Positions 1 through 11,416 of a stretch of 64,000 nucleotides of DNA are shown in pieces. The position numbers and the translations under genes are program-made. The stretch comes from Pseudomonas farsensis (GTDB lineage Bacteria > Pseudomonadota > Gammaproteobacteria > Pseudomonadales > Pseudomonadaceae). The stretch lies in NCBI RefSeq assembly GCF_014268805.2, contig NZ_JABWRF020000004.1:186001-250000 (forward strand). Reading direction: 5' to 3'. The notes beneath the pieces are model-generated. The model had not been told where the DNA came from and searched no databases. It was given only the letters and a program-made list of their open reading frames with translations. Numbering within the stretch: position 1 is the stretch's first letter; each line of letters starts with the position of its first letter.

Positions 1-2
1 CT

Positions 3-932
3 CGCATTGGCATCATTGGCACAGGTGCCATTGGTGGTTTCTACGGGCTGATGCTGGCCCGCGCCGGCTTCGACGTGCACTTCTTGCTACGCAGTGAGTA
101 CCAGGCCGTGCGCGAGCATGGCATCAGGCTCGACAGCGCCGTGCACGGCCAGGTGCACATGCCAGTCAACGCCTATGCCAACGCCGCCGACATGCCGCCC
201 TGCGACTGGTTGCTGGTGGGCGCCAAAGCCACCAGCAATGAACAGTTGGCACCGCTTATCGTGCAAGCGGCGGCCCCCGATGCCAAGGTAGTGCTGCTGC
301 AGAACGGCCTGGGGGTCGAGGAGCAATTGCGCCCGGCATTGCGTGCCGACCTGCATCTGCTCGGCGGTTTGTGCTTCATTTGCGTCAACCGCCAGGGGCC
401 AGGGGACATTCGTCACCAGGCACTCGGGGCGGTCAACCTGGGCTACCACAGCGGCCCGGGCGGCGCCGATGCCGAGCAGGTGGTCGAGGAAGGTGCCGGG
501 TTGTTCCGTGCTGCGGGCATTGATTCTCAGGCCATGGCCAACCTCGACCAGGCGCGTTGGCAGAAGCTTGTGTGGAATGTGCCCTACAACGGCCTTTCGG
601 TGCTGCTCCAAGCCAGTACGACGCCGTTGATGGTCGACCCCGACAGCCGCGCCCTAATTGAGGCGCTGATGGCTGAAGTGGTCGAGGGCGCCAAGGCCTG
701 TGGCCAGGTGCTGCCCGACGGCTACGCCGCGCACCTGCTCCGTGTCACCGAGCAGATGCCCGATTATTGGCCGAGCATGTACCACGACCACGCCCAGCAG
801 CGCCCACTGGAGTTGCAAGCCATCTACGCCGAGCCCCTCAAACGGGCCGCTGCTGCCGGCTGCCAACTGCCACGCATGCAGGCGTTGTATCAGTCGCTGG
901 CTTTCATGGACCGGCGCAGCCAGCCCAACTGA
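3..932 (+). CDS. 2-dehydropantoate 2-reductase family protein (5' end cut off)
   Basis: The reading frame is already open at the window edge, so the true start lies upstream. The first residues give a Rossmann nucleotide-binding motif, GIIGTGAIGGFYG. This is the NAD(P)H site of the ketopantoate reductase (PanE/ApbA) family, which reduces 2-dehydropantoate to pantoate for coenzyme A synthesis. A C-terminal helical domain is present, with the family-type segment KLVWNVPYNGLSVLL near the middle. The visible part is about 309 residues, close to the usual 300-315. Pseudomonads often carry several paralogues, so this may act on another 2-oxo acid rather than being the housekeeping PanE. A universal stress gene follows 87 bp downstream on the same strand. 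Confidence 0.85.
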   Translation, partial: RIGIIGTGAIGGFYGLMLARAGFDVHFLLRSEYQAVREHGIRLDSAVHGQVHMPVNAYANAADMPPCDWLLVGAKATSNEQLAPLIVQAAAPDAKVVLLQNGLGVEEQLRPALRADLHLLGGLCFICVNRQGPGDIRHQALGAVNLGYHSGPGGADAEQVVEEGAGLFRAAGIDSQAMANLDQARWQKLVWNVPYNGLSVLLQASTTPLMVDPDSRALIEALMAEVVEGAKACGQVLPDGYAAHLLRVTEQMPDYWPSMYHDHAQQRPLELQAIYAEPLKRAAAAGCQLPRMQALYQSLAFMDRRSQPN

Positions 933-1019
933 GAACGGCAGCGCCGGACGGCCGAGCGATGGCCAAAGGCGCTGCTAAGCTGAACCTTGCTCTGCCGAAA
1001 CGGCAGTCGAGGAGGTCGA

Positions 1020-1517
1020 ATGATCCGTTCCATGCTGTACGCAACCGACCTCGGTGTGTACGCGCCTTTTGTCTTGCAGCACGCGCTTGCCCTGGCGCGG
1101 ACCTTCAGTGCAGAGCTGTATGTGATCCACGCCGTCGAACCCATGGGCCAGTTCGCCGAGTCCCTGCTGCAAAGCTACCTTGACGAGCAGACCCTCGACG
1201 CCCTGCATAGTGAGGGGGTGAACACGGTCATGGCCAATATCGAGCAGCGTGTCCTGGAAAACTTCCGCGATGAACTCGGCGAGGTGGCCGACCTTGCCCT
1301 GATTCGTGCGGTGCGCGTGCGCCAGGGCGACCCGGCCCAAGTCATCCTTGATCAGGCGCAGCGGCTGCAAGTCGACCTGTTGATTTTTGGCAGCCACGCC
1401 GCAGGGGCTGGGGTGGATGTGCCGATTGGCAGGACAGCCGTGAGGTTGCTGCAACTGTCGCCGGTGCCGGTATACATGGTGCCTCTGGCGCAGCACCTTG
1501 GGCGTAGGAAACTGTGA
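1020..1517 (+). CDS. universal stress protein (UspA family)
   Basis: A 165-residue single-domain Usp protein. It begins MIRSMLYATDLGVYAPFVLQ, the usual first strand and helix of the fold. It ends with a glycine-rich nucleotide-loop segment (GSHAAGAGVDVPIGRTAVRLL) that resembles the G-2x-G-9x-G(S/T) signature loosely. The ATG at 1020 is chosen because a strong GAGGAGG ribosome-binding site sits at 1009-1015; a longer upstream frame has no such site. Family members bind ATP or other nucleotides and help survival under starvation or stress; the particular role here is not evident. It lies between a PanE-like gene and cysB with no shared operon logic. Confidence 0.85.
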   Translation: MIRSMLYATDLGVYAPFVLQHALALARTFSAELYVIHAVEPMGQFAESLLQSYLDEQTLDALHSEGVNTVMANIEQRVLENFRDELGEVADLALIRAVRVRQGDPAQVILDQAQRLQVDLLIFGSHAAGAGVDVPIGRTAVRLLQLSPVPVYMVPLAQHLGRRKL

Positions 1518-1633
1518 CAAAGCCGGTAGGGCGCCGAGCGCAGTCGTAACAAAATAGTTCTAGATTTATTGCCGGAGCCACTAATATAGTTATAACTCGT
1601 CGCGGCCAGCTGCCGGTGACTCACCGTCTTTGA

Positions 1634-2617
<984 letters not shown>

Positions 2618-2628
2618 TCCAGCGCGCG

Positions 2629-2674
2629 CTGTACAGGAGCGGCCTTGTGCCGCCAAGGGCCGCAAAGCGGCCCC
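2629..2674 (+). repeat. single REP-like palindrome between cysB and cysH
   Basis: One copy of the window's commonest intergenic element: a 'tgtaggagcggccttgtg' type head (here with ACAGGAGCGG), then a hairpin, GGGCCGCAAAGCGGCCC. It lies between two convergent genes, where it could stabilise both mRNA ends. Confidence 0.7.
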
Positions 2675-2681
2675 GCTTTCT

Positions 2682-3416
2682 TTACGCTTTGCTGATCAAA
2701 TTGCCGGCATGCAGCCCGCATTCTTTCTGCGTCGCTTCTTCCCACCACCAACGCCCTTCACGCTCATGCTGGCGCGGTAATACCGGGCGCGTGCAGGGCT
2801 CGCAGCCGATGCTGATGAAGCCCCGCTCGTGCAGCGCATTGAATGGCAGCTCAAGCATGCGGATGTAACCCCAGACTTCCTCACTGCTCATCTGCGCCAG
2901 CGGGTTGAACTTGTACAGGGTGTGCTCTGGGGAGGAAAACGCAGTGTCGATTTCCAGTGCCGCTACCTGGCTGCGGGTGCCGGGGCTCTGGTCGCGGCGC
3001 TGGCCAGTGGCCCAGGCGCTGACGGTCGCGAGCTTGCGGCGCAACGGTTCGATCTTGCGAATGCCGCAGCACTCGCCGTGGCCGTCCTTGTAGAAGCTGA
3101 ACAGGCCCTTTTCCTTGACGAACGGGTCGAGTTTGTCGCGGTCTGGGCTGAGCAGCTCGATAGGCAGGTTGTACTGCTCGCGCACCTGGTCAATGAAACG
3201 GTAGGTTTCCGGGTGCAGGCGCCCGGTGTCGAGGCTGAACACCTTGACCTGTTTGTTGAGTTTCCAGGCCATGTCCACCAGCACCACATCCTCGGCGCCG
3301 CTGAAGGAAATCCACAGGTCGTCACCGAAATGCTCGAAGGCGAGCTTGAGGATCTCCTGCGGGGATTTGCTGGCATAGGTCGCGGCCAGGGCGGCGACGT
3401 CGAAGGGTTGGCTCAT
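2682..3416 (-). CDS. cysH: assimilatory sulfonucleotide (APS-type) reductase CysH
   Basis: 244 residues. It reduces activated sulfate (adenylyl sulfate or PAPS) to sulfite using thioredoxin in the cytoplasm. The PP-loop-like segment [12 protein letters not shown] is near residue 35. Two cysteine pairs, ECCGIRK in the middle and GCEPCTRPV near the C-terminus, are the ligands of a 4Fe-4S cluster that marks the APS-using group of pseudomonads. The catalytic C-terminal motif KECGLHAGN is present. It is transcribed towards cysB, its expected activator. The cluster ligands argue against the cluster-free PAPS reductase of enterobacteria. Confidence 0.95.
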   Translation of the reverse strand: MSQPFDVAALAATYASKSPQEILKLAFEHFGDDLWISFSGAEDVVLVDMAWKLNKQVKVFSLDTGRLHPETYRFIDQVREQYNLPIELLSPDRDKLDPFVKEKGLFSFYKDGHGECCGIRKIEPLRRKLATVSAWATGQRRDQSPGTRSQVAALEIDTAFSSPEHTLYKFNPLAQMSSEEVWGYIRMLELPFNALHERGFISIGCEPCTRPVLPRQHEREGRWWWEEATQKECGLHAGNLISKA

Positions 3417-3508
3417 CAGGCGGTTTCCATCGGGTGAGTGGCGCTGTGCGCTCGTAGTGCGCAGATGGTAACAAAAAATGGCGGGCCCACGGGCAGCTGC
3501 GCAGGCGC

Positions 3509-4852
<1,344 letters not shown>

Positions 4853-4957
4853 CAGAATGGACGGCGATGAAAAAGCAAGGAGCGCGATTGTAGACCTGTG
4901 TAGGAAATGCGCCTAGCGCTGGGGCGACATTTGCATGCCAGCGATCACGCTGAGCGT

Positions 4958-5074
4958 GTAGGAGCGGCCTTGTGCCGCGAATGGAGTGCGAAGCGCCCCC
5001 TTGGATTTTTGCCTCTAGCGGGTATCGCCGGGGCCGCATAGCGGCCCTTTCGCGACACGAGGCCGCTCCTACAG
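4958..5074. repeat. REP pair, inverted (4958-5074)
   Basis: Two facing copies of the GTAGGAGCGGCCTTGTGTCGCGA-type element (this copy reads TGTGCCGCGA). The left head begins at 4958, and the right copy ends CGAGGCCGCTCCTAC at about 5072. The internal hairpins differ between the two halves. It fills most of the 240-bp gap between pabB and the ligase gene. Confidence 0.85.
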
Positions 5075-5092
5075 AGAGAGCGTAACCGGCTA

Positions 5093-6073
5093 TCAGTGCG
5101 GCACGACGTGGCCGAACAGGCCCTGAGCCACCTTGACCCGCTGCTCGGCATCTTCGCTGCGCCCTTCCTTGGCCAGCATTTCGATATGCGCCTCGATAGC
5201 GTGGGTGCGTTGGGTCAGGCCGCAGTCGTTGGCGATCTGGATGTTCAGGCCGGGGCGGGCGTTCAGTTCAAGGATCAGCGGCCCCTTGTCCTGGTCCAGC
5301 ACCATATCCACACCGATGTAGCCCAGGCCGCACAGCTCGTAGCAGTTGGCGGCAAGCTTCATGAAGCCGTCCCAGTTCGGCAACTGCACGCCGTCCACCG
5401 CGTTAGTGGTGTCTGGGTGCTTGCTGATGATCTTGTTCAGCCAGGTGCCGCGCAAGGTCACGCCAGTGGCAAGGTCCACACCCACGCCGATGGCGCCCTG
5501 GTGCAGGTTGGCTTTGCCGCCGGATTGGCGGGTCGGCAGGCGCAACATGGCCATCACCGGGTAACCCATCAGCACGATGATGCGGATGTCCGGCACGCCT
5601 TCATAGCTGATGCTCTTGAAGATCTGGTCGGGCGTGACGCGGTACTCGATCAGCGCGCGGTCGCGGTGCCCACCAAGTGAATACAGGCCGGTGAGGATGC
5701 TGGAAATCTGGTGCTCGATTTCCTCGTGGCTGATGATCTTGCCCGACACCGTGCGGTAGCGGTCCTCGAAACGGTCGGCGATCACCAGGATGCCGTCACC
5801 GCCGGCGCCCTGGGCCGGCTTGATGACGAAGTCGCTGCGCCCACCAATGATCTCGTCGAGCTTGTCGATCTGCTTTTCGGTCTCGATCACGCCGTACATT
5901 TCCGGCACATGAATGCCGGCCGCCAGCGCGCGCTCCTTGGTGATGATCTTGTCGTCGACGATCGGGTACAGGTTGCGCTTGTTGTACTTGAGGACGTAGT
6001 CCGCGTTGCGCCGGTTGATGCCCATGATGCCCCGGGCTTCCAGGGCCTTCCACGTCTTGATCAGTCCGAACAT
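5093..6073 (-). CDS. ATP-grasp alpha-L-glutamate ligase-like protein (amidoligase)
   Basis: 326 residues of the RimK-like ATP-grasp class (ATPgrasp_ST type). The ATP-binding lysine and glycine-rich loop are FVIKPAQGAGGDGILVI at about residues 97-113. The metal-binding C-terminal part reads GPLILELNARPGLNIQIAN. Family members form amide bonds between a carboxylate and an amino group, often adding glutamate or similar residues to a peptide. The substrate is unknown. The start ATG overlaps the stop of the upstream transglutaminase-like gene (TGATG at 6071-6075), so the two are translationally coupled, and a RimB-like protease gene leads the operon. Confidence 0.85.
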   Translation of the reverse strand: MFGLIKTWKALEARGIMGINRRNADYVLKYNKRNLYPIVDDKIITKERALAAGIHVPEMYGVIETEKQIDKLDEIIGGRSDFVIKPAQGAGGDGILVIADRFEDRYRTVSGKIISHEEIEHQISSILTGLYSLGGHRDRALIEYRVTPDQIFKSISYEGVPDIRIIVLMGYPVMAMLRLPTRQSGGKANLHQGAIGVGVDLATGVTLRGTWLNKIISKHPDTTNAVDGVQLPNWDGFMKLAANCYELCGLGYIGVDMVLDQDKGPLILELNARPGLNIQIANDCGLTQRTHAIEAHIEMLAKEGRSEDAEQRVKVAQGLFGHVVPH

Positions 6074-7608
6074 CAGGCGTCAGCCTTCTTCAGGAATGCC
6101 TTGAAGCGCACGAGCTCGGTCAGGCGGTAGCCACGGTAGCGGCCCATCGCCAGCATGAAGCCCACCAGGATCAGCAGCACAGCCGGGAAGGTGAACACGA
6201 AGTACACAGCCTCTGGCACGGTCATCAGCAGGTGCGCCAGGGATGCGGCGAACAGGGTGCCGATGGCCACTTTCATGGCATGGCCACCACCACGTTCTTC
6301 CCAGGTGATCGACAGGCGTTCGATGGTCATGGTCAGAATCACCATCGGGAACAGTGCAACCGACAGCCCGCGCTCCAGGCCCAGCTTGTGGCTGAACAGG
6401 CTGATGGCGGCAATCAGCACCACCACGAAGGTCAGCACCACCGACAGGCGCGGCAGCATCTGCAACTTCAGGTGTTCAAGGTAGGAGCGTAGCGACAGCC
6501 CCAGCGCGGTAATCACCGTGAACAGCACGATGCCGAAGCCCAGCTGGGTTTCACGGAAGGCCAGGGCGATCAGCACCGGCGTGAAGGTGCCCAGGGTCTG
6601 GATGCCGATCAGGTTGCGCAGCACCAGGATCACCAGTACGCCGATCGGGATCATCACCATGATCATGAAGGTCTGCTGGGTCTGCAACGGCAGGCCGTAC
6701 AGCGAGTATTCCAGAAAGTCCGCGTCAGTGTTCTCGTCGGTCAGCTTGGCCAGGCGGATGGCGTTCATCTCGCTGTTGTTCATGCTGAAGGTCACGCTGG
6801 CTTTCTTGCCGCCATCGACGCTGATCAGGTTGTCATCGCCGGTCCACCACAGCAGGCGGTCGTTTGGCAGGCCCTGCTCGCCGGTGTCCGGGTTGAAGTA
6901 CAGCCAGTCGTTGCCATTGAAGCTGCGCAGCCACAGCTCAGGGGTTTGCGGGGTGTCGGCGACCAGGCGAATGGTGTGGACCTTTTCCAGCGGCACGTGG
7001 GCAATCGACAGCAGCAGGTCGATGACCTGGGCTTTTTTCATCGACGAAGTGTCACCGGCCAGCAGCAGCTTGACGTTGTCGTCGTTGAGGTTGTTGACGC
7101 GCTTGATGGTCTCGCCGACAAAAGTCTCGACGTCGGCCGAATGCTGGCGGATAGGCGCCATCAGTGCTTCGGCGGCGATCTTCTCGGGGCCCTCGACGGC
7201 CTGGCTGTCGCGGAAGGTCGGGCCTTTGATCTTGGTTTTTTCGGTGCTGTAGCGTTTGGTCAGCACCAGGCGGTAGTACAGCGTCTGGTTGCCGCTGGCG
7301 CGACGTGCCGACCAGGTGACCTTGCGGTTGCCATCGGCGCGGTTGATGCTGACACCATAGTTGTTGGAGATGAAGCTCTCGTTGAGGCTGACGTAGTCGC
7401 GGTTCAACGGCGGCACGAACATCTGCACCTTGACCGGGTCCTTGGAACTGGCGACGAACTCGACCTTGGCGTCGATGTTCCACAGGTCGTCGGTTTCGTC
7501 TTCGGTCACCGGGATGCCCAGAGCAAAGATCTGATAGGCCGTAATGGCAACGCCCAGCAGCACCAGTACGGTGATCAGGACTTTCAGGTGGAGGGTAAGA
7601 GAGCGCAT
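6073..7608 (-). CDS. inactive transglutaminase fused to 7-TM domain (membrane protein)
   Basis: 511 residues. One N-terminal membrane segment (about 9-29) is followed by a roughly 270-residue exported transglutaminase-like domain, then a C-terminal bundle of about seven helices starting near TFMIMVMIPIGVLVILVLR. This order fits the inactive transglutaminase (Transglut_i_TM) plus 7TM_transglut families, in which the Cys-His-Asp triad is lost. I see no convincing catalytic Cys in the soluble domain. It probably presents or binds a peptide at the membrane for the neighbouring ligase. It is coupled downstream to the ATP-grasp gene and lies 5 bp after the protease gene, so the three form one operon. 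Confidence 0.85.
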   Translation of the reverse strand: MRSLTLHLKVLITVLVLLGVAITAYQIFALGIPVTEDETDDLWNIDAKVEFVASSKDPVKVQMFVPPLNRDYVSLNESFISNNYGVSINRADGNRKVTWSARRASGNQTLYYRLVLTKRYSTEKTKIKGPTFRDSQAVEGPEKIAAEALMAPIRQHSADVETFVGETIKRVNNLNDDNVKLLLAGDTSSMKKAQVIDLLLSIAHVPLEKVHTIRLVADTPQTPELWLRSFNGNDWLYFNPDTGEQGLPNDRLLWWTGDDNLISVDGGKKASVTFSMNNSEMNAIRLAKLTDENTDADFLEYSLYGLPLQTQQTFMIMVMIPIGVLVILVLRNLIGIQTLGTFTPVLIALAFRETQLGFGIVLFTVITALGLSLRSYLEHLKLQMLPRLSVVLTFVVVLIAAISLFSHKLGLERGLSVALFPMVILTMTIERLSITWEERGGGHAMKVAIGTLFAASLAHLLMTVPEAVYFVFTFPAVLLILVGFMLAMGRYRGYRLTELVRFKAFLKKADA

Positions 7609-7613
7609 CGGGA

Positions 7614-8150
7614 TTACTCTGCTTTGGGAGCTTCGGTGGCGCAGGCAGGTTTGCCGGCCGCGTATTTTAGGCTTGGGTCGACCAGCGCATCCATGTGCTT
7701 GAGGGCCTCGGAGCCGATCAGCAGCGGGAACTGGAACGCGCTGCGGTCGGTGAGGTTGACCTCGATGGTGCGGCGGGTCTGGCCCATGCAGATGTCGAGT
7801 TCGATGACCGGGCGGGCAGTGTAGGCCTTGCCCGATTCGGCGTCGTAGTCCCCGGCGCGGCGTTTGATCTTGCTGACACGGGCCAAGGGGCGTTCGATGG
7901 GGTGCTTGTGTGCGGCGTCGATGGCCAGATAGAAGCGCACCCAGCTTTCGCCGTTGCGCTTGAAGCGCTTGATGTCGCGGGCACTGAGCGAGGCGGTCTT
8001 GGCGCCGGTGTCGAGCTTGGCCGCCACTTCAAGGTCCAGGTCGCCCAGGCGGGCGTACTCGTTCAGGCCATAGACGGTTTTTTCCGCAGCCGGGGCAAAG
8101 GCCGGCAGCAGAGCAAGGCAGAGCAGCAGTGGAGCGGGTATCAGTCTCAT
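7614..8150 (-). CDS. exported RimB/Zn_protease-family (retropepsin-like) protein
   Basis: 178 residues from the ATG at 8150; a longer frame to 8198 would place basic residues ahead of the signal peptide. The start MRLIPAPLLLCLALLPAF ending in AAE is a secretion signal. The motif KLDTGAKTASLSA is the D-T-G-A signature of the family once called ATP-dependent zinc protease (PF05618, RimB-like), a retropepsin-like fold. A partner motif, LIGSEALKHM, is near the C-terminus. The family is typically next to RimK-like ligases and is thought to trim what the ligase adds. Here the protease is periplasmic, unlike cytoplasmic RimB, so its substrate is probably envelope-located. First gene of the operon. 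Confidence 0.82.
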   Translation of the reverse strand: MRLIPAPLLLCLALLPAFAPAAEKTVYGLNEYARLGDLDLEVAAKLDTGAKTASLSARDIKRFKRNGESWVRFYLAIDAAHKHPIERPLARVSKIKRRAGDYDAESGKAYTARPVIELDICMGQTRRTIEVNLTDRSAFQFPLLIGSEALKHMDALVDPSLKYAAGKPACATEAPKAE

Positions 8151-8213
8151 AATCCTGGCGCGTTGCTGTGCGGGTTTCTGGGCAAGGCGACTGGCCAAGC
8201 ATCCTTTTTAGGG

Positions 8214-8223
8214 CTGTCGACAG
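8214..8223. promoter_or_regulatory. GTCGAC palindrome, possible GntR operator (site 1)
   Basis: Perfect 10-bp palindrome CTGTCGACAG, 64 bp ahead of the protease gene start. It shares the TGTCGACA core with two further sites nearer the GntR gene. FadR/FCD-type GntR proteins bind palindromes of the general form TnGTnnnACnA. Confidence 0.5.
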
Positions 8224-8350
8224 TATGAAACGACGACAGTCACGCTATCCGTGCTCGCAAAGGAGCGCGGCATTCTATCACGCCGATGTGCCGGCGCCAG
8301 CGCGTCCGCGATCTGACCGCAGGTAGGCGGGGTAAGTTCGTTATTAGACG

Positions 8351-8362
8351 ATTGTCGACAAT
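8351..8362. promoter_or_regulatory. ATTGTCGACAAT palindrome, probable GntR operator (site 2)
   Basis: Perfect 12-bp palindrome, 75 bp ahead of the GntR start codon, where a promoter for the prp operon would lie. It fits the half-site pattern of FCD-type GntR regulators. Confidence 0.65.
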
Positions 8363-8425
8363 ATGCTTTTTGTCTTTGACTGACGGCCTCTAGTTAGCTA
8401 GTTTTGCCAGCAAGGATTCAAAAGG

Positions 8426-8433
8426 TGTCGACA
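8426..8433. promoter_or_regulatory. TGTCGACA palindrome next to GntR start (site 3)
   Basis: TGTCGACAAT lies only 3 bp before the ATG at 8437 and overlaps its weak ribosome-binding site (AAAGGTG). Occupancy here would block translation initiation or early transcription of the regulator and the operon behind it. Confidence 0.6.
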
Positions 8434-8436
8434 ATT

Positions 8437-9153
8437 ATGCTCGAAGCAGCCCCCGTTACCGCACTGATGCAGGACGAAACCGAGACCCTCTCTGAGAACG
8501 TCTTCCGGCGCATCCAGGCTGCCATCGTCAAAGGCGAGATCGCCCCGGGCAGCAAAATCTCCGAACCTGAGCTTGCCCGCACCTACGGCATCAGCCGCGG
8601 CCCGCTGCGCGAGGCCATTCACCGCCTCGAAGGCCAGCGCCTGTTGGTGCGCGTGCCCCACGTCGGCGCGCGGGTGGTTTCACTGAGCCATGCCGAGCTG
8701 ATCGAACTGTACGAAATCCGCGAATCGCTTGAAGGCATGGCCTGCCGGCTGGCCGCCGAGCGCATGAGCCAGGCCGCTATCGACGAGCTGCGCCATGTGC
8801 TCGATACCCATGAGCGCGACGCCGCGTTCCAGGCCGGGCAGGGCTATTACCAGCAGGAAGGCGACTACGACTTCCATTACCGGATCATCCAGGGCAGCGG
8901 CAACCAGACCCTCTACAAAATGCTGTGCGGCGAGCTGTACCAACTGGTGCGCATGTACCGCATCCAGTTTTCCAGCACCCCCAACCGGCCCCGCCAGGCG
9001 TTCGCCGAGCACCACCGCATTCTCGATGCCATCGAGGGGCGTGACGGCGAACTGGCAGAACTGCTGATGCGCCGCCATATCGGCGCGTCCAGGCGCAATA
9101 TCGAACGCCACTTTCAAGGCACCGACAACAATAGCCCACGAGGTGATTCATGA
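8437..9153 (+). CDS. GntR-family (FCD domain) regulator of the prp operon
   Basis: 238 residues from the ATG at 8437; a TTG 33 bp upstream is less likely. The winged helix contains [21 protein letters not shown] (about residues 46-66). The C-terminal FCD domain has the metal-ligand type histidines in DYDFHYRI and [13 protein letters not shown] regulators usually bind small organic acids; a methylcitrate-cycle acid is the natural inference from position. Its stop overlaps the prpB start (ATGA at 9150-9153), so regulator and enzymes are co-translated. Three GTCGAC palindromes upstream suggest autoregulation. Confidence 0.9.
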   Translation: MLEAAPVTALMQDETETLSENVFRRIQAAIVKGEIAPGSKISEPELARTYGISRGPLREAIHRLEGQRLLVRVPHVGARVVSLSHAELIELYEIRESLEGMACRLAAERMSQAAIDELRHVLDTHERDAAFQAGQGYYQQEGDYDFHYRIIQGSGNQTLYKMLCGELYQLVRMYRIQFSSTPNRPRQAFAEHHRILDAIEGRDGELAELLMRRHIGASRRNIERHFQGTDNNSPRGDS

Positions 9154-10040
9154 CAGTCAAGAGCACGCCCGGCCAACGCTTTCGCGAGGCGGTCGCCGCC
9201 GAACATCCGTTGCAGGTGGTCGGTACGATCAACGCCAACCATGCATTGCTGGCCAAGCGCGCCGGGTTCAAGGCCATCTACCTGTCTGGTGGTGGCGTAG
9301 CCGCAGGCTCGCTGGGCCTGCCTGACCTGGGCATCAGCAACCTCGACGACGTGCTCACCGATGTGCGGCGCATCACTGATGTCTGCGACCTGCCATTGCT
9401 GGTGGATGTCGATACCGGCTTTGGCGCTTCGGCGTTCAACGTGGCGCGCACTGTCCGTTCGATGTGCAAGTTCGGCGCGGCAGCCATTCATATCGAGGAC
9501 CAGGTGGGCGCCAAGCGCTGCGGCCACCGCCCCAACAAAGAAATCGTCTCGCAGCAGGAGATGGTCGACCGCATCAAGGCGGCGGTGGATGCCCGTAGCG
9601 ACGACAGCTTCGTCATCATGGCGCGCACCGACGCCCTGGCGGTAGAGGGCCTGAATGCCGCGCTGGACCGTGCGGCGGCCTGCGTCGAAGCCGGCGCCGA
9701 CATGATCTTCCCTGAAGCGATCACCGAACTTGCCATGTACAAGACCTTCGCCGAGCGGGTGAAGGCGCCGATCCTGGCCAATATCACCGAATTTGGTGCA
9801 ACGCCGCTGTACACCACCGAGCAGTTGGCTTCGGTCGACGTGTCGCTGGTGCTGTACCCGCTGTCGGCCTTCCGCGCCATGAACAAGGCAGCCGAGAACG
9901 TCTACACCGCGCTGCGCCGTGACGGCACGCAGCAGAACGTGATCGACACCATGCAGACCCGCATGGAGCTGTACGACGCCATTGGTTATCACGCGTTCGA
10001 GCAGAGCCTCGATGCGTTGTTTGCGCAGAAGAAAGGTTGA
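9150..10040 (+). CDS. prpB: 2-methylisocitrate lyase PrpB
   Basis: 296 residues, family length. It splits 2-methylisocitrate to pyruvate and succinate, the last step of the methylcitrate cycle. The lyase signature [10 protein letters not shown] (about residues 121-130) holds the catalytic cysteine, and [10 protein letters not shown] holds metal-binding acidic residues. A GAGGTGA ribosome-binding site lies inside the end of the GntR gene, and the start overlaps that gene's stop. prpC follows after 84 bp that include a GC-rich hairpin (about 10050-10076). Confidence 0.96.
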   Translation: MTVKSTPGQRFREAVAAEHPLQVVGTINANHALLAKRAGFKAIYLSGGGVAAGSLGLPDLGISNLDDVLTDVRRITDVCDLPLLVDVDTGFGASAFNVARTVRSMCKFGAAAIHIEDQVGAKRCGHRPNKEIVSQQEMVDRIKAAVDARSDDSFVIMARTDALAVEGLNAALDRAAACVEAGADMIFPEAITELAMYKTFAERVKAPILANITEFGATPLYTTEQLASVDVSLVLYPLSAFRAMNKAAENVYTALRRDGTQQNVIDTMQTRMELYDAIGYHAFEQSLDALFAQKKG

Positions 10041-10124
10041 GTGAATGCCGGTGCGGGCCCTTCGCGGGGCCGCACCGAATCAGCCAGAAAGACTTCATAA
10101 CAAATTCAAGAAAGGAGAAACCCC

Positions 10125-11252
10125 ATGGCCGAAGCAAAAGTACTCAGTGGCGCAGGCCTGCGTGGCCAGGTGGCCGGGCAGACGGCGCTGTCGACCGTCG
10201 GCCAGGCTGGTGCCGGCCTGACCTACCGTGGCTATGACGTACGCGATCTGGCCGCCGCTGCCGAGTTTGAGGAAGTCGCCTATCTATTGCTGTATGGCGA
10301 GCTGCCAAGCGCTGCGGAACTGGCCGACTACAAGCACAAGCTCAAAGGCCTGCGCCAATTGCCCCAGGCGCTGAAAGAAGTGCTGGAGCGCATCCCGCGC
10401 GATGCCCACCCGATGGATGTGATGCGCACTGGCTGCTCGATGCTGGGCACCCTGGAGCCCGAGCTCACCTTCGACACCCAGCGCGACAAGACCGATCGCC
10501 TGCTGGCGCTGTTCCCGGCAGTGATGTGCTACTGGTACCGCTTCAGCCACCATGGCGTGCGCATCGATTGCAGCAGCGACGAGGACACCCTGGGTGGCCA
10601 CTTCCTGCACCTGCTGCATGGCAAGAAGCCCAGCGACCTGCACGTCAAGGTGATGAACGTCTCGCTGATTCTGTATGCCGAGCACGAATTCAACGCCTCG
10701 ACCTTCACCGCCCGGGTTTGTGCCTCGACCTTGTCGGACCTGTATTCGTGCATCACCGCCGCCATCGGCTCGCTGCGCGGCCCGTTGCATGGCGGCGCCA
10801 ACGAGGCGGCAATGGCGCTGATCGAGCGCTTCAGCAGCCCGCAAGAGGCCACCGCCGAGCTGCTGCGCATGCTGGAGCGCAAGGACAAGATCATGGGCTT
10901 TGGCCATGCCATCTACAAAGAGTCCGACCCGCGCAACGAGGTCATCAAGGGCTGGGCCAGGCAGCTTGCCGATGAAGCGGGTGACACGGTGCTGTACCCG
11001 GTCTCCGAGGCCATCGACAAGACCATGTGGGAGCAGAAGCGCCTGTTCCCCAATGCTGACTTCTACCACGCCTCGGCGTACCACTTCATGGGTATCCCGA
11101 CCGAGCTGTTCACGCCGATCTTCGTCTGCTCGCGCCTGACCGGCTGGGCCGCCCACGTGTTCGAGCAGCGCGCCAACAACCGCATCATCCGCCCGAGCGC
11201 CGAATATACAGGCGTCGAGCAGCGCAAGTTCGTGCCGATCGAGCAGCGTTGA
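10125..11252 (+). CDS. prpC: 2-methylcitrate synthase PrpC
   Basis: 375 residues of the short citrate-synthase type. It condenses propionyl-CoA with oxaloacetate to 2-methylcitrate. The catalytic histidines are in GPLHGGANEAAM and MGFGHAIYKESDPRNE, and the catalytic aspartate region is NADFYHASAYHFMGIP. The start MAEAKVLSGAGLRGQVAG matches PrpC rather than the TCA-cycle GltA. It has an AAGGAG-type site before the ATG. Position between prpB and acnD settles the assignment. Confidence 0.96.
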   Translation: MAEAKVLSGAGLRGQVAGQTALSTVGQAGAGLTYRGYDVRDLAAAAEFEEVAYLLLYGELPSAAELADYKHKLKGLRQLPQALKEVLERIPRDAHPMDVMRTGCSMLGTLEPELTFDTQRDKTDRLLALFPAVMCYWYRFSHHGVRIDCSSDEDTLGGHFLHLLHGKKPSDLHVKVMNVSLILYAEHEFNASTFTARVCASTLSDLYSCITAAIGSLRGPLHGGANEAAMALIERFSSPQEATAELLRMLERKDKIMGFGHAIYKESDPRNEVIKGWARQLADEAGDTVLYPVSEAIDKTMWEQKRLFPNADFYHASAYHFMGIPTELFTPIFVCSRLTGWAAHVFEQRANNRIIRPSAEYTGVEQRKFVPIEQR

Positions 11253-11265
11253 GTCACCGGGCGCT

Positions 11266-11369
11266 GGGGCTGCTTTGCAGCCCTTTCGCGACACAAGGCC
11301 GCTCCTACAGGGGGCGCGCTTTTCTGTAGGAGCGGCCTTGTGTCGCGAAAGGGGCGCGCAGCGCCCCCA
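11266..11369. repeat. REP pair between prpC and acnD
   Basis: Inverted pair with the two conserved heads facing: CGCGACACAAGGCCGCTCC on the left and GGAGCGGCCTTGTGTCGCG on the right, separated by a GC-rich spacer. Its position inside the operon may lower acnD and prpF expression relative to prpBC. Confidence 0.88.
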
Positions 11370-11416
11370 GTGGCCAGGCCTGCATACTGAATACCGTGAC
11401 CGAGTCTGATAACTAT

